From DASUBV01 sp036510065 (GTDB lineage Bacteria; Actinomycetota; Actinomycetes; Streptosporangiales; Streptosporangiaceae): a stretch of DNA of 64,000 nt. The notes below the pieces were generated by a model. That model searched no databases, was not told where the DNA came from, and was given only the letters and a program-made list of their open reading frames with translations. Shown here piece by piece: positions 15,923-24,371 of this stretch; within the stretch, counting starts at the first letter, position 1, and every line of letters begins with the position of its first letter. The stretch lies in the NCBI GenBank assembly GCA_036510065.1, contig DATCEO010000243.1:28591-92590 (forward strand). The letters are read 5' to 3'. The position numbers were made by a program, and so were the translations under genes.

Positions 15923-16600
15923 ATGCCGCCGCGCCGCCCGCCCGCTCGCCGACTGCCCGCTCCGCAGCTGCCCGCGGCCTGGCAGTGGGACCACAACGCG
16001 TTCTACCAGCGGTGGCTGCTTCGTCAGCTGCCCCCCGCGCCCGCGCTGGTCCTCGACGCGGGCTGCGGCGCGGGAGCGCTGGCGAGCCGGCTCGCCGGGC
16101 GGGCCGGCCGGGTGGACGCGATCGACCTGTCCCCGGTCATGATCGACCTCGCTCGGGGCCGCCGGCCGCAGGCCGTCGGCGTGCGCTGGGTCCGCGGCGA
16201 CCTGCTCGACCCCGGCCTTCCGCTGGCCCTGGGCGGCTACGACGCGGTCACCGCGCTGTCCAGCCTGCATCACCTGCCGCTGATCCCCGGCCTGACGCGG
16301 CTGGCGAGCCTGGTGCGGCCGGGCGGCGTGCTCGCGGTCATCGGCCTCTACCGGAACGCCACTCCCGCCGACTACGCGCATGAAGCCATCAGCCTGACCG
16401 CCAACGGCGTGGTTGGTGCCGCTCGCGCGCTGGGCGGCCGGGCCGGGAACCCGGACGCCACGGGCATGCCGGTCGCCGCTGCCCGGGACACGCTCGCGGA
16501 CGTCCGCGCAGCCGCCCGGCAGCTCGTTCCCGGGGCGGTGATCCGCCGCCGGGTGTTCTGGCGGTACTCGCTGCTCTGGTGCCGGCCGCCGGACCGGTAA
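15923..16600 (+). CDS. Class I SAM-dependent methyltransferase
   Basis: 225 aa, ATG start, divergent from imuA'. VLDAGCGAGALASRLAGRAGRVDAIDLSPVMI (about residues 42-73) contains motif I (DAGCGAG) and the acidic ribose-binding residue; VRWVRGDLLDP and YDAVTALSSLHHLP complete the Rossmann methyltransferase pattern. Such small methyltransferases act on metabolites or on tRNA; nothing here fixes the substrate. Its start is only 67 bp from the SOS-controlled imuA' promoter. Confidence 0.8.
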   Translation: MPPRRPPARRLPAPQLPAAWQWDHNAFYQRWLLRQLPPAPALVLDAGCGAGALASRLAGRAGRVDAIDLSPVMIDLARGRRPQAVGVRWVRGDLLDPGLPLALGGYDAVTALSSLHHLPLIPGLTRLASLVRPGGVLAVIGLYRNATPADYAHEAISLTANGVVGAARALGGRAGNPDATGMPVAAARDTLADVRAAARQLVPGAVIRRRVFWRYSLLWCRPPDR

Positions 16601-16640
16601 AGGACCGCGCGGGCAGTAGGCGGGTGGCAGAAGGACCGCG

Positions 16641-16676
16641 CAGCCGATAGAGACCACGCAGCCGATAGAGACCACG
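16641..16676. repeat. 18-bp tandem repeat, 2 units
   Basis: CAGCCGATAGAGACCACG occurs twice in direct succession (16641-16658, 16659-16676) in the 179-bp gap between the methyltransferase and the lysozyme-like gene. No gene is seen in this gap. Confidence 0.85.
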
Positions 16677-16779
16677 CGGCCGGAAGGGGACCGCGGTCGT
16701 CGTCTCTGGCGAATAGCAGTAGCCATAAAGTGGCGATCCGGTTGACACCGATATCGGCGCAGGAGTCTGCTAGCGACCC

Positions 16780-17898
16780 ATGGGAACCGGAAATGGCGCG
16801 GGCCGCAGACGGCACGTCTGGCTGTGGGGGCGCGTCGGGGCGCTGCTGGCGATCGTCATAGCCGGGACAGCGGCCATCGTTCACTATTCCAGCCTGGGCA
16901 CGCCCATGGCCGGCGGCCCCGATCCCGCGGCGGCGGCTTACGGCAGCACCGCTAGCAGCGGCCAGGCCAGCCCCGCCGAAGCCACCAGCGCGGGAGCCAC
17001 CAGCGCGGGGGTCACCGGCGCGGGAGCCACCAGCGCGGGGGTCACCGGCGCCGGAGCCACCAGCGCGGGCGTCACCGGCGCCGGAGCCACCAGCGCGGGC
17101 GTCACCTCCGGGCTCGCCGCTTCGGGAGCGGCCACCGGAGCCGCCCCCAAGCCGGCGGCCCTCGCGGCCGCCGCCAGGCCAGGAGCCGCGCCCGTCCACT
17201 TCCGTACCCTGCCGCCCGGAGCCGCCCTCCCGTCCGGCGCGAAATGCGCGCGCTGGGTCCGGGCCCGCCCGATGGCGGAGAACAAGGCCGCGAATAAGGC
17301 GGCTAACCACACCACCGGCCAGCATGTCGGAGCGCATTTCTTCGCGGGCGGCGATACTCCGCAGGCCAACCGGCTGATCGCCCCGCGCATCAATGGCAAC
17401 TTCACCGGCACGACGAAGGAAATCCTACGCTGGGCCGCCTGCAAGTGGGGCATCGACCAGAGCGTGGTCTTCGCCCAGGCGGCGGTGGAGAGCTGGTGGC
17501 AGCAGAACACCCTTGGCGACTGGGCAGCCGACGCCAGCGCGTGCCCGCCCGGCCATCAGCCGGGCGCCGACGGCAAGCCCGGCCTGTGCCCGCAGAGCTA
17601 CGGCATCCTGCAGAACCGGTTCCCCTACGAGCAGGCCAGCTGGCCCGGGATCGGCCACTCGACCGCGATGAACGCCGACACCGCCTACGCGATCTGGCGC
17701 TCCTGCTACGACGGGTACGAGGTCTGGCTGAACAACGTCCCGCACGGCCAGGTCTACCGCAAGGGTGACCTGTGGGGCTGCGTGGGCCGCTGGTTCGCCG
17801 GCCGCTGGCATACGGCGCCGGCGCAGCAGTACATCGTCCGGGTGCAGCAGTACCAGCGCGAGCGGATCTGGCTGAGCAGGGATTTCCAGCAGGGCTGA
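16780..17898 (+). CDS. Membrane-anchored lysozyme-like (transglycosylase-fold) protein
   Basis: 372 aa, ATG start. Residues about 12-35 (VWLWGRVGALLAIVIAGTAAIVHY) form one N-terminal membrane or signal-anchor helix. An Ala/Ser/Gly/Thr linker with a 10-residue repeat (GATSAGVTGA) spans about 70-115. The conserved domain (about 200-372) contains ILRWAACKWGIDQSVVFAQAAVESWW, PQSYGILQNRFPYE and GCVGRWFAGRWHTAPAQQYI, resembling lysozyme or SLT-like domains; the Glu in VESWW is a candidate catalytic acid. It probably acts on peptidoglycan outside the membrane. Confidence 0.65.
   Translation: MGTGNGAGRRRHVWLWGRVGALLAIVIAGTAAIVHYSSLGTPMAGGPDPAAAAYGSTASSGQASPAEATSAGATSAGVTGAGATSAGVTGAGATSAGVTGAGATSAGVTSGLAASGAATGAAPKPAALAAAARPGAAPVHFRTLPPGAALPSGAKCARWVRARPMAENKAANKAANHTTGQHVGAHFFAGGDTPQANRLIAPRINGNFTGTTKEILRWAACKWGIDQSVVFAQAAVESWWQQNTLGDWAADASACPPGHQPGADGKPGLCPQSYGILQNRFPYEQASWPGIGHSTAMNADTAYAIWRSCYDGYEVWLNNVPHGQVYRKGDLWGCVGRWFAGRWHTAPAQQYIVRVQQYQRERIWLSRDFQQG
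16993..17107. repeat. 30-bp in-frame tandem repeats in the linker
   Basis: Three full and one partial 30-bp unit encode GATSAGVTGA, extending the extracellular linker between the membrane anchor and the enzymatic domain. Third-position differences (C/G) show that the units are not all identical. Confidence 0.9.
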
Positions 17899-17979
17899 TG
17901 ACTGGCGGGGCGGCTGGTGCCGGGGCGCGCCGCGGCGGGCGGTGCGCCGGGCTCGGCCGCCGGGCGCCTGTCTAACCTG

Positions 17980-18680
17980 ATGGTCATGCGCCGCCACGCC
18001 GCCCGGACGCTCCTGGCCCGGTACGCGGTGACGTGGATCTACCTGGCGGCCGTGACCGCCACCGAGATTGTCTACGCGGTCCTGCCCGGCCGGGATCAGG
18101 TGGCGCTGCTGGCCTGGGCCAGCACGAACGTGCACAACCTGCAGCACGATCCGGTGGGCAGCCTGGTCGTGTCGGCGTTCCTGCCCGCCGAGTCGGGCAT
18201 CTGGTGGCCGGGGCTGATCGCGCTGGGCCTGTTCGGGGCCAATAAGGTGCTCGGGAACTGGCGAACGGCCGTGGTCTGCGCCGCCGCGCACATTGCCGGG
18301 ACTCTCGTCAGCGAGGGAATCCAGGAATACCGAATAACGCAAGGCCTCCTGCCCGTCACCGCTCGTTACATCATCGATGTGGGGCCGTCCTACGTCCTGG
18401 TCGCCGCCATTACCGTGGCGATCTTGTACGGGGGGCGGCTGGCCCGGGCGGCGGCCCTGCTCGACCTGGCGCTGCTGATCTTCGTGGGGGATATCTTCGG
18501 CGGCCTGCGCGAGTTCCAGGTCGCGGCCGTCGGGCACGTGACCGCGATCGCGGTGGGCGCGATCGGCGGCAGCCTGGCCAGGTGGCAGCGCCGTCGCGGC
18601 TCGGCGGTTCAGGCCGGGGCCGGTCACCGGGGCCGGTCAGGCCGGGGCGGGTCAGGCCGGGGCCGGTCAGGCCGGGGCGG
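17980..18680 (+). CDS. Rhomboid-like membrane protein; stop codon not at expected place
   Basis: Start ATG 17980 (or 17986). About 200 residues form six or so hydrophobic helices with features of actinobacterial rhomboid-like proteins (ASTNVHNLQHDPVGSLVVSAF, CAAAHIAGTLVSEG). The classical catalytic G-x-S-G was not found, so proteolysis is doubtful. After RRRGSAV (about 18605) the frame enters a Gly/Arg/Ser repeat and stays open to TGA at 19509, antisense to the whole following permease. The end given here is where recognisable sequence and the repeat stop. The native stop was probably lost. Confidence 0.6.
18610..18680. repeat. Degenerate 14-bp GC-rich tandem repeat
   Basis: Units close to GGTCAGGCCGGGGC follow one another at the shared 3' end of the rhomboid-like gene and the opposing permease gene. 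The permease TGA (18667-18669) lies inside the tract. Expansion here may have displaced the rhomboid-like stop codon. Confidence 0.7.
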
Positions 18681-19500
18681 ACCGGGAAGCGGCGGGCCGG
18701 GAAGCGTCCGGTCGTCGCGCGGACCAGGCCGCCCAGCCGCGCCCGCCCGCATAGCAGACCGCGCCGCCGACGCCGACGAAGAACCCGACTGGCCAGTTCG
18801 TCTCGTAGGACGCGGCGATGGCCACCCAGGCCAGGGCCAGGGCGATGACGACCGACAGCGCCATGGCCCGCTGCGGGCTGCTGGTCAGCGCCCGGGCCGC
18901 GGCGGGCGGCCCGATCATCAGGCTGAAGATCAGCAGCGCGCCGACCACCGGGAGGGTCATGCTGGTCGCGATGGCCACGACGACCAGGAACAGCAGCTCC
19001 ATCCGCCCGGCGCGCACGCCGCGGGCCTCGCCGGACTCGGGTGCCAGCGAGGACAGCAGCAGCGGCCGGTACATGACGGTGATCGCGGCGATGCAGACCA
19101 GCCCGAGGAGCGCGACCGGCAGGATCGCGGCGGAGCTGATGCCGAGGATCTCGCCGAACAGCAGCGCGAAGATCTCCGCCGAGTACTGGGACGTGAAGCT
19201 CAGGAACAGCGCGCCCAGGCCGAGCATCAGCACGAGCGTCAGCGCCGTGGCCACATCATGGCGGCCGCGGCGGCCGAGCCAGCCGATCCCGAGCGCCCCG
19301 GCCAGGGCGAACACGCTCAGCCCGACGAGAGTGCTGACGCCGATCAGGCTGGCGCCGGCCGCGCCGGCGAAGGCGCCCTGCGGAACGGCGTCGGCCACGA
19401 ACGCCGATCCGCGCATGACCACGAAGAACCCCACCACGCCGGCCACCACGGCCACCATGGTGGCGACGATCCAGGTGTTGATCATGAAGGCAGCGAACAT
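18667..19500 (-). CDS. Metal (Zn/Mn) ABC transporter permease 2
   Basis: 277 aa, ATG start, 5 bp after the preceding permease. Eight or so hydrophobic helices; the motif VMYRPLLLSSLAPESGEARGV (about residues 140-160) is the family's cytoplasmic coupling region, found also in the neighbouring permease. It belongs to the ZnuB/MntB (ABC-3) family and forms the membrane channel with its partner permease. Last gene of a four-gene operon. The C-terminus (RRPDASRPAASRSAPA) is low-complexity. Confidence 0.88.
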   Translation of the reverse strand: MFAAFMINTWIVATMVAVVAGVVGFFVVMRGSAFVADAVPQGAFAGAAGASLIGVSTLVGLSVFALAGALGIGWLGRRGRHDVATALTLVLMLGLGALFLSFTSQYSAEIFALLFGEILGISSAAILPVALLGLVCIAAITVMYRPLLLSSLAPESGEARGVRAGRMELLFLVVVAIATSMTLPVVGALLIFSLMIGPPAAARALTSSPQRAMALSVVIALALAWVAIAASYETNWPVGFFVGVGGAVCYAGGRGWAAWSARRPDASRPAASRSAPA

Positions 19501-19505
19501 GGCGG

Positions 19506-20459
19506 CTAGCCCTCGGCCCGGCGCACGGCTCTGCCTGCGGCTGGGCCCGCGGCCGGGCCCGTGGCTCTGCCTGCGGCTGGGCGGACGGCCCGGCGCACGG
19601 GCCGGCGCCCGCTCACGAGCTGCGCGAGGAGGTAGCCAGCGAAGGTCAGCGCCACCACGAAGAAGCTCACGGGCCAGCCATCGTGGCGCGGCGGCCAGGT
19701 AAAGCTGTCGTAGGCCAGGACGATGCCCAGCCAGGTCACCCCGACGCCGAGCAGCGCGGCCGTCACGGTGACCCGGCCGGGACGGCGGGTGATCCGCAGC
19801 GCGGTCGCCGCCGGGCCCACCAGCAGCGCCGTGGACAAGATCGTCCCGATGGTCAGCGCGGACAGCGAGACGGCCAGCGCGATCGCGATCAGGCTGAGCA
19901 AGCCGACAATCCGCACCGGGATGCCGCGCGCGGCGGCCAGGTCGCCGCTGACCGAACTCAGCAGCAGCGGCCGGTAGAGCACGGCCACGATCGCGAGGGC
20001 CAGCACGCTGCAGACGATGACCAGCGGGATGACGGCGGGGCTGATGGTGAACATGGAGCCGAACAAGACCGTGACCGTGATGCCGGTGGTGTTGCTGTGC
20101 GTGGTGTCCCAGTACAGGAACAGGGCCGCCAGGCCGAGCCCGGCGCCGCGCACGATCCCGGTGGCCAGGTCCCGGCCGCGCGGGCGCCGGATCCCGATGG
20201 AGTCCATGATCCCGGCGGCCAGGACTCCGGTCCCGGCGAACCCCAGCAGCGGGCTGATCCCGATCAGGTAGGACCCGGATCCGCCGGTGACGCTGATGTC
20301 GGCCAGGGCGTGGCCGGCGTAGGACTGGCCGCGCAGGACCGTGAACGCGCCGACCACGCCGGAGACGAACGCGGCCAGGCCGCCGGTCAGCAGGGCCAGC
20401 CGGACCGGCGGGCTGGTAAAGAAGCCCGGCGCGAACAGGACATGCAGCAACCCGGTCAC
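19506..20459 (-). CDS. Metal (Zn/Mn) ABC transporter permease 1
   Basis: 317 aa, ATG start overlapping the ATPase stop by ATGA. ABC-3 family permease: VSGVVGAFTVLRGQSYAGHALADISVTGGSGSYLIG near the N-terminus and VLYRPLLLSSVSGDLAAARGIPVR (about residues 160-185) are characteristic. It pairs with the downstream permease to give a heterodimeric channel. The C-terminus carries an Arg/Ala-rich repeat (RPAAGRATGPAAGPAAGRA), one of many short in-frame duplications in this region. Confidence 0.88.
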   Translation of the reverse strand: MTGLLHVLFAPGFFTSPPVRLALLTGGLAAFVSGVVGAFTVLRGQSYAGHALADISVTGGSGSYLIGISPLLGFAGTGVLAAGIMDSIGIRRPRGRDLATGIVRGAGLGLAALFLYWDTTHSNTTGITVTVLFGSMFTISPAVIPLVIVCSVLALAIVAVLYRPLLLSSVSGDLAAARGIPVRIVGLLSLIAIALAVSLSALTIGTILSTALLVGPAATALRITRRPGRVTVTAALLGVGVTWLGIVLAYDSFTWPPRHDGWPVSFFVVALTFAGYLLAQLVSGRRPVRRAVRPAAGRATGPAAGPAAGRAVRRAEG

Positions 20460-21427
20460 GGCCGGTCCGCCGGCCGCCCGTAGTCCGGCCGCCCGTAGTC
20501 CGGCGGTCCGTCGTCGGGCGGCCCGTGACTGAGCGACTGCCCGTGCCCGACCTGCTCCCCCAGCTGTGCTCCCGGCAGTTGCGCTCCCGGCTGCTCGCCG
20601 GGGTTGGGCGGGATGTCCAGTCCGTCGCCGCTCCCGGCGACGACCAGGATGCGGCCGTGCACGCGGATCACGTCGACGTGATGGCCGTACAGGCCGCTGA
20701 GGACCTCCGAGCGGACCACCTCGCTGGTGGTCCCGGTGGCCGCCCGGCCGCCGGCCAGGTACACGATGCGGTCCATGACCGGCAGCAGCGGGTTCATCTC
20801 ATGGGCCGAGATGAGGACGCTGACCCCGCGCTCGGCCGAGATCCTGGCCAGCAGGGCAATGATCTCCTGCACGCTGCTGATGTCGAGGCTGGCCAGGGGC
20901 TCGTCCAGGAGCAGCAGCCGCGGGCTGCTGATCAGCGCGTGCGCGATCATGACCCGCTGCTGCTCGCCCCCCGACAGGTTGCCGACCCGCTCGTTGGCGA
21001 ACCGGGCAGCGCCGACCGCCTGGAGCATCTCCTCCACCTGCCGCCGCCGGGCGCGGGACGGCAGCGGGAGGCCGAACTTGTGCCCGTCCAGCCCGAGCCC
21101 GACCAGGTCACGGGCCCGGATCGGCATGTCCGGATCCAGCTGGATCTTCTGCGGCACGTAGCCGACCAGGCCCTTGCGGGCGGCGTGGCGCTCACCGCAG
21201 ATGCTGACCGTGCCCGCGGTGGGCGGCGTCAGGCCGAGGATGACCCGCAGGAGGGTGGTCTTGCCCGCGCCGTTGGAGCCGATCAGCCCGACGAACTCGC
21301 CGGCGGCGATGCTGAACCGCACGTCGGTCAGGACGTCCCGGCCGCCCAGCCGGACGCTCAGGCCGTCGACGGTCAGGACGTCCGTCGCGCTGCCGGGCGG
21401 GGCGGAGGTGACAGGGGTCATGGTCAT
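20456..21427 (-). CDS. Metal ABC transporter ATP-binding protein
   Basis: 323 aa, ATG start overlapping the substrate-binding protein stop by ATGA. Walker A GSNGAGKTT (about residues 54-62), signature LSGGEQQR and Walker B LLLLDEPL are intact, as is the H-loop region (ISAHEM). It drives metal uptake with the two permeases. The last 60 or so residues are Pro/Asp/Arg-rich with repeats (PPDYGRPDYGRP) and lie outside the ATPase fold. Confidence 0.92.
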   Translation of the reverse strand: MTMTPVTSAPPGSATDVLTVDGLSVRLGGRDVLTDVRFSIAAGEFVGLIGSNGAGKTTLLRVILGLTPPTAGTVSICGERHAARKGLVGYVPQKIQLDPDMPIRARDLVGLGLDGHKFGLPLPSRARRRQVEEMLQAVGAARFANERVGNLSGGEQQRVMIAHALISSPRLLLLDEPLASLDISSVQEIIALLARISAERGVSVLISAHEMNPLLPVMDRIVYLAGGRAATGTTSEVVRSEVLSGLYGHHVDVIRVHGRILVVAGSGDGLDIPPNPGEQPGAQLPGAQLGEQVGHGQSLSHGPPDDGPPDYGRPDYGRPADRP

Positions 21428-22356
21428 AGTTTCTGGGTCGAGACCTTTCCGGTGACGGCCTTCGCCAGGGCCTGGACCTCGGCCAGCATCCAGGACTGGT
21501 AGCTGTAGCCGGCTGGCATCGTCTCGTAGACCCCGACCACCGGGATCCCCGCGCGCCGGGCCGTGGCCAAGAAGGCCTGGGTGACGGAATCCGCCACCTG
21601 CTGGTTATACAGGAACACCCTGACCTGGTGCTGCTGGAGCAGCTTGTCCTGGAGTGTCACGTACTGCGGGGCCAGGTCGAGGCCGTTCATGACGTCGGTC
21701 TGCAGGCCGAGCGGGGTCAGGTTCCGGGTCCCCAGCGCCTGCAGCAGGAAGTCGCCGACCGGCTCGGTAGTGGCCACCGGGGTCCCGCCGTGGGCCGCCC
21801 GGAAGCTTGCCATCGCGCTCAGCCAGGGCCGCAGCGATGCGTCGAACCTGGCCAGGCTGGCCTGGAAGTAGGCCCGGTGCGCCGGCCGCAGCCGGGACAG
21901 GTCAGCGGCGATGGCGCGGGCCACGGCCGGCATGGTGGTCGGCGCGTACCACAGGTGCGGGTTCGGCGTGGAGTCGGGCAGCCGCAGGAGATGTGCCGCG
22001 ACGATCACCCGGCGGGCCGGGCTGGGCGCGCTGTTCTCGATGGTGTTCATGTAGGAGTCGTAACCGAGGCCGTTCTGCACGACGAGCTCGGCGGCGCCGA
22101 TGACCTGGCTGACGCTGGCGCTGGCCTCGAAAGTGTGCGGATCGGTGGTCGGGTTGCTCTCGATGGCGGTGACCTGCACGTACTTACCGCCGATCTGGGC
22201 GATCACGTTCGCGTACTGGTTCTCGGCCCCCACCGCCACGACCGTCCCGCTGTGAGCGGTGGCGGTGCCCGCAGCGGAACTGGCCGTGCAGGCGGCGGCG
22301 AGCACGCTGACGGCGGCGGCCGCGGCCGTCAGGCCGGCCAGCTGGCGCAGGGACAT
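21424..22356 (-). CDS. Metal ABC transporter substrate-binding lipoprotein (ZnuA-like)
   Basis: 310 aa from ATG 22356, chosen because GAGGAGA lies 5 bases upstream (an in-frame GTG occurs at 22368). Lipobox LAAAC near residue 23 marks lipid attachment outside the membrane. Metal ligands of the cluster A-I fold: His in TTDPHTFE, His in PNPHLWY, Glu in TTEPVGD and Glu in GVYETMP. No His-rich loop of the zinc type is present, so Zn versus Mn is open. First gene of the transport operon. Confidence 0.88.
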   Translation of the reverse strand: MSLRQLAGLTAAAAAVSVLAAACTASSAAGTATAHSGTVVAVGAENQYANVIAQIGGKYVQVTAIESNPTTDPHTFEASASVSQVIGAAELVVQNGLGYDSYMNTIENSAPSPARRVIVAAHLLRLPDSTPNPHLWYAPTTMPAVARAIAADLSRLRPAHRAYFQASLARFDASLRPWLSAMASFRAAHGGTPVATTEPVGDFLLQALGTRNLTPLGLQTDVMNGLDLAPQYVTLQDKLLQQHQVRVFLYNQQVADSVTQAFLATARRAGIPVVGVYETMPAGYSYQSWMLAEVQALAKAVTGKVSTQKL

Positions 22357-22838
22357 CGCTCTCCTCACAGAAGGTGGCCGCGCAGAAGGTGGCCGGCCAG
22401 GGACAAGCCGCGGATCGCAGCGGCGCCGTTACTACAAATGAAAACGGTAACCAATACTAACTGGAGCGTCAAGCCGGGCACCTCGGGCCGGCCCGCAGGC
22501 GCGGCCCGGCATGCGCGGCCCGGCAGGGGCGGCGCGCCCGGCGCGTTTCTGCCGCTCGGCAGCATCTTCGGGGGCCGTTCAGGGTAGGTTGAGTAGCGAG
22601 GTGACCCGATAAGTAGCTAATGTCGGCTGACCGCAGTCTGTAGGCGGACTCGTGCAGTCCGTTCGGCTGGTTACCGCCCTCACTTTGAGTTCAGAGCAGC
22701 GAACCTGTGGCGCGCGGCGATGGAGGCATCGGCGCGCGCCTGAGTGACAATGACAGAGCCACCGCGCACCTAGGGCACCGGCATGTTCGCCAGCCAGCAT
22801 CGGGCGCGGCTGGCTGCCGATTCCAGCTCGAAGGCACC
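22357..22838. other. 482-bp divergent intergenic region
   Basis: It separates the metal-transport operon (minus) from the mannosyltransferase (plus). On the operon side it holds a doubled GCGGCCACCTTCTG segment in the leader and the candidate metalloregulator site at 22439-22453. On the other side no clear promoter motif, RNA or gene was recognised. Confidence 0.5.
22439..22453. promoter_or_regulatory. Candidate Zur-type operator
   Basis: TGAAAACGGTAACCA has a good left half of the actinobacterial Zur consensus (TGAAAA) and an imperfect right half. It lies about 80 bp upstream of the znuA-like start, close to a possible -10 TAGTAA on the minus strand. The position and the metal operon context support it; the weak symmetry does not. 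Confidence 0.35.
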
Positions 22839-24371
22839 ATGACCGACTCACTGCGCGGAACGCCTCCGGTGTCCGCGGTTAGCCCGGCCACACCGACCGC
22901 CAGGTCGGCCCGGATCCTCGGCTGGCTGGCCGCCGCCGGACTCGGCACCGCAATCCTGATCATGATCGCGGCGTCGCTGATCCGGCAGGTCTGGATGTTC
23001 CCGGCGCTGGCCATGCCGCACCTGGGGCCGCCGTGGGAGATCCAGTCCGCGCACGTGAAGGCCGGCGTGGTGATCGTGGCCCTCTGGGGGGCGGCCATCC
23101 TGTCCGGGGCCAGCCTGGCGGCGGGGCTGCTGGCCGTCAGCAAGGGCGCCCGGCCCTCGATGCGGCTCATCGCGGTAACGGCCATCGTGGTGATCGCCGC
23201 GCTGACCGTGCTGCCCCCGGCGGGCTCCACCGACCCCCTCGACTATGCCGCCTACGGCCGGCTCCTGGCCCTGGGCCATAACCCCTACGTGACTACGCCG
23301 CATTTCCTGCGCGCGGTGCACGACGCGACCGCCCAGTCCGTGCCGATCGAGTGGCAGCGCCAGGTCAGCCTCTACGGGCCGTTCGCGACCCTGGAGCAGT
23401 TCCTCGCGGCCAAGCTCGGCGGGCTATCGGCCGCCAGGATCGTTTTCTGGCTCAAGCTGTGGAACGCCCTGGCCTTCGGCGCGGTGGCGGTGGTCGTGGA
23501 CCGGCTGCTGCGCTCCAACCCGGCTCAGCGCCTGCGCGCCCACCTGCTCTGGACGCTGAACCCGCTGCTGCTGTGGGGCCTGATCGCGGCCGGGCACGTC
23601 GACGTGCTGGCCGCGGCGGCGGGCCTGCTCGGGCTGCTGGCGATCGGTCGGCAGTCGCAGGGCACGGTCCGGCGACGGCTGTACCGCGCGGTGGCCGCCG
23701 GCGTCCTGGTCGGCATCGCGGCCGACATCAAGATCAACTATCTGCTGTTCGCCATCGGCCTGGCCTGGGCGCTGCGCCGCTCTCCCGCCGCGCTGCTGGC
23801 GGCGGCCGGCGGCGCGCTGGCCGTCCTGGTCCCCACCTATGCCTGGCTCGGGAGGCCGGCCGCCCGGGCGCTGCTGGCCCGCCGGGACAAGACCAGCGCG
23901 GACACGCCCTACCGGATCATCTTCGATCACGTGACGCACATCCCCAACCTGATCGTGCTGGCCGCGGTGCTGTTCGTCGGGCTGGCGGTCCTCCTGCTGC
24001 TGCGGATGCCGCCGGGCGACCGGCTCCGGCCCGCCCTGCGCCCCGCGCTTGCTATCAGCGTGGCCTGGCTGTTCATCTGGCCTTACCAGCTGCCCTGGTA
24101 CGACGCGATCATCATCTGCGTGCTGGTGCTCTACCCCGCCTCGCGCCTGGACTGGCTGGTCATAGCGCGGCTGACCGCGGCCACGATCTCCAACATGCCG
24201 GGGAACGCCGGGCGGTTCCCCGACCACGTGCTTGTCCTGGTGGACCGGCGCCTGATCGGGGACGCGACGCCGCTGGTGCTGCTCCTGTCGGCGGTCGCGC
24301 TGGTGGTGCTGGCCGTGTCCGGCCGCTGGGGGCTGCGCGACGGCACGCCCGAGCTGGAGCCAGTTACCTAG
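22839..24371 (+). CDS. GT-C mannosyltransferase-like membrane protein (GT87/MptB-like)
   Basis: 510 aa from ATG 22839 with AAGG upstream; the frame is open to 22707 without family similarity. Ten or more hydrophobic helices. The first extracytoplasmic loop has STDPLDYAAYGRLLALGHNPYVTTP, the Asp-containing pattern of polyprenol-phosphate-mannose dependent alpha-mannosyltransferases. These enzymes extend cell-envelope mannans or lipoglycans using lipid-linked mannose. The stop TAG overlaps the opposing glyA stop by 3 bases. The acceptor is unknown. Confidence 0.75.
   Translation: MTDSLRGTPPVSAVSPATPTARSARILGWLAAAGLGTAILIMIAASLIRQVWMFPALAMPHLGPPWEIQSAHVKAGVVIVALWGAAILSGASLAAGLLAVSKGARPSMRLIAVTAIVVIAALTVLPPAGSTDPLDYAAYGRLLALGHNPYVTTPHFLRAVHDATAQSVPIEWQRQVSLYGPFATLEQFLAAKLGGLSAARIVFWLKLWNALAFGAVAVVVDRLLRSNPAQRLRAHLLWTLNPLLLWGLIAAGHVDVLAAAAGLLGLLAIGRQSQGTVRRRLYRAVAAGVLVGIAADIKINYLLFAIGLAWALRRSPAALLAAAGGALAVLVPTYAWLGRPAARALLARRDKTSADTPYRIIFDHVTHIPNLIVLAAVLFVGLAVLLLLRMPPGDRLRPALRPALAISVAWLFIWPYQLPWYDAIIICVLVLYPASRLDWLVIARLTAATISNMPGNAGRFPDHVLVLVDRRLIGDATPLVLLLSAVALVVLAVSGRWGLRDGTPELEPVT

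Noticed and set aside
15839..16726. Minus-strand frame of 295 codons opposite the methyltransferase
   Set aside because: Arg/Pro/Gly-rich shadow of a recognisable gene; typical for high-GC DNA.
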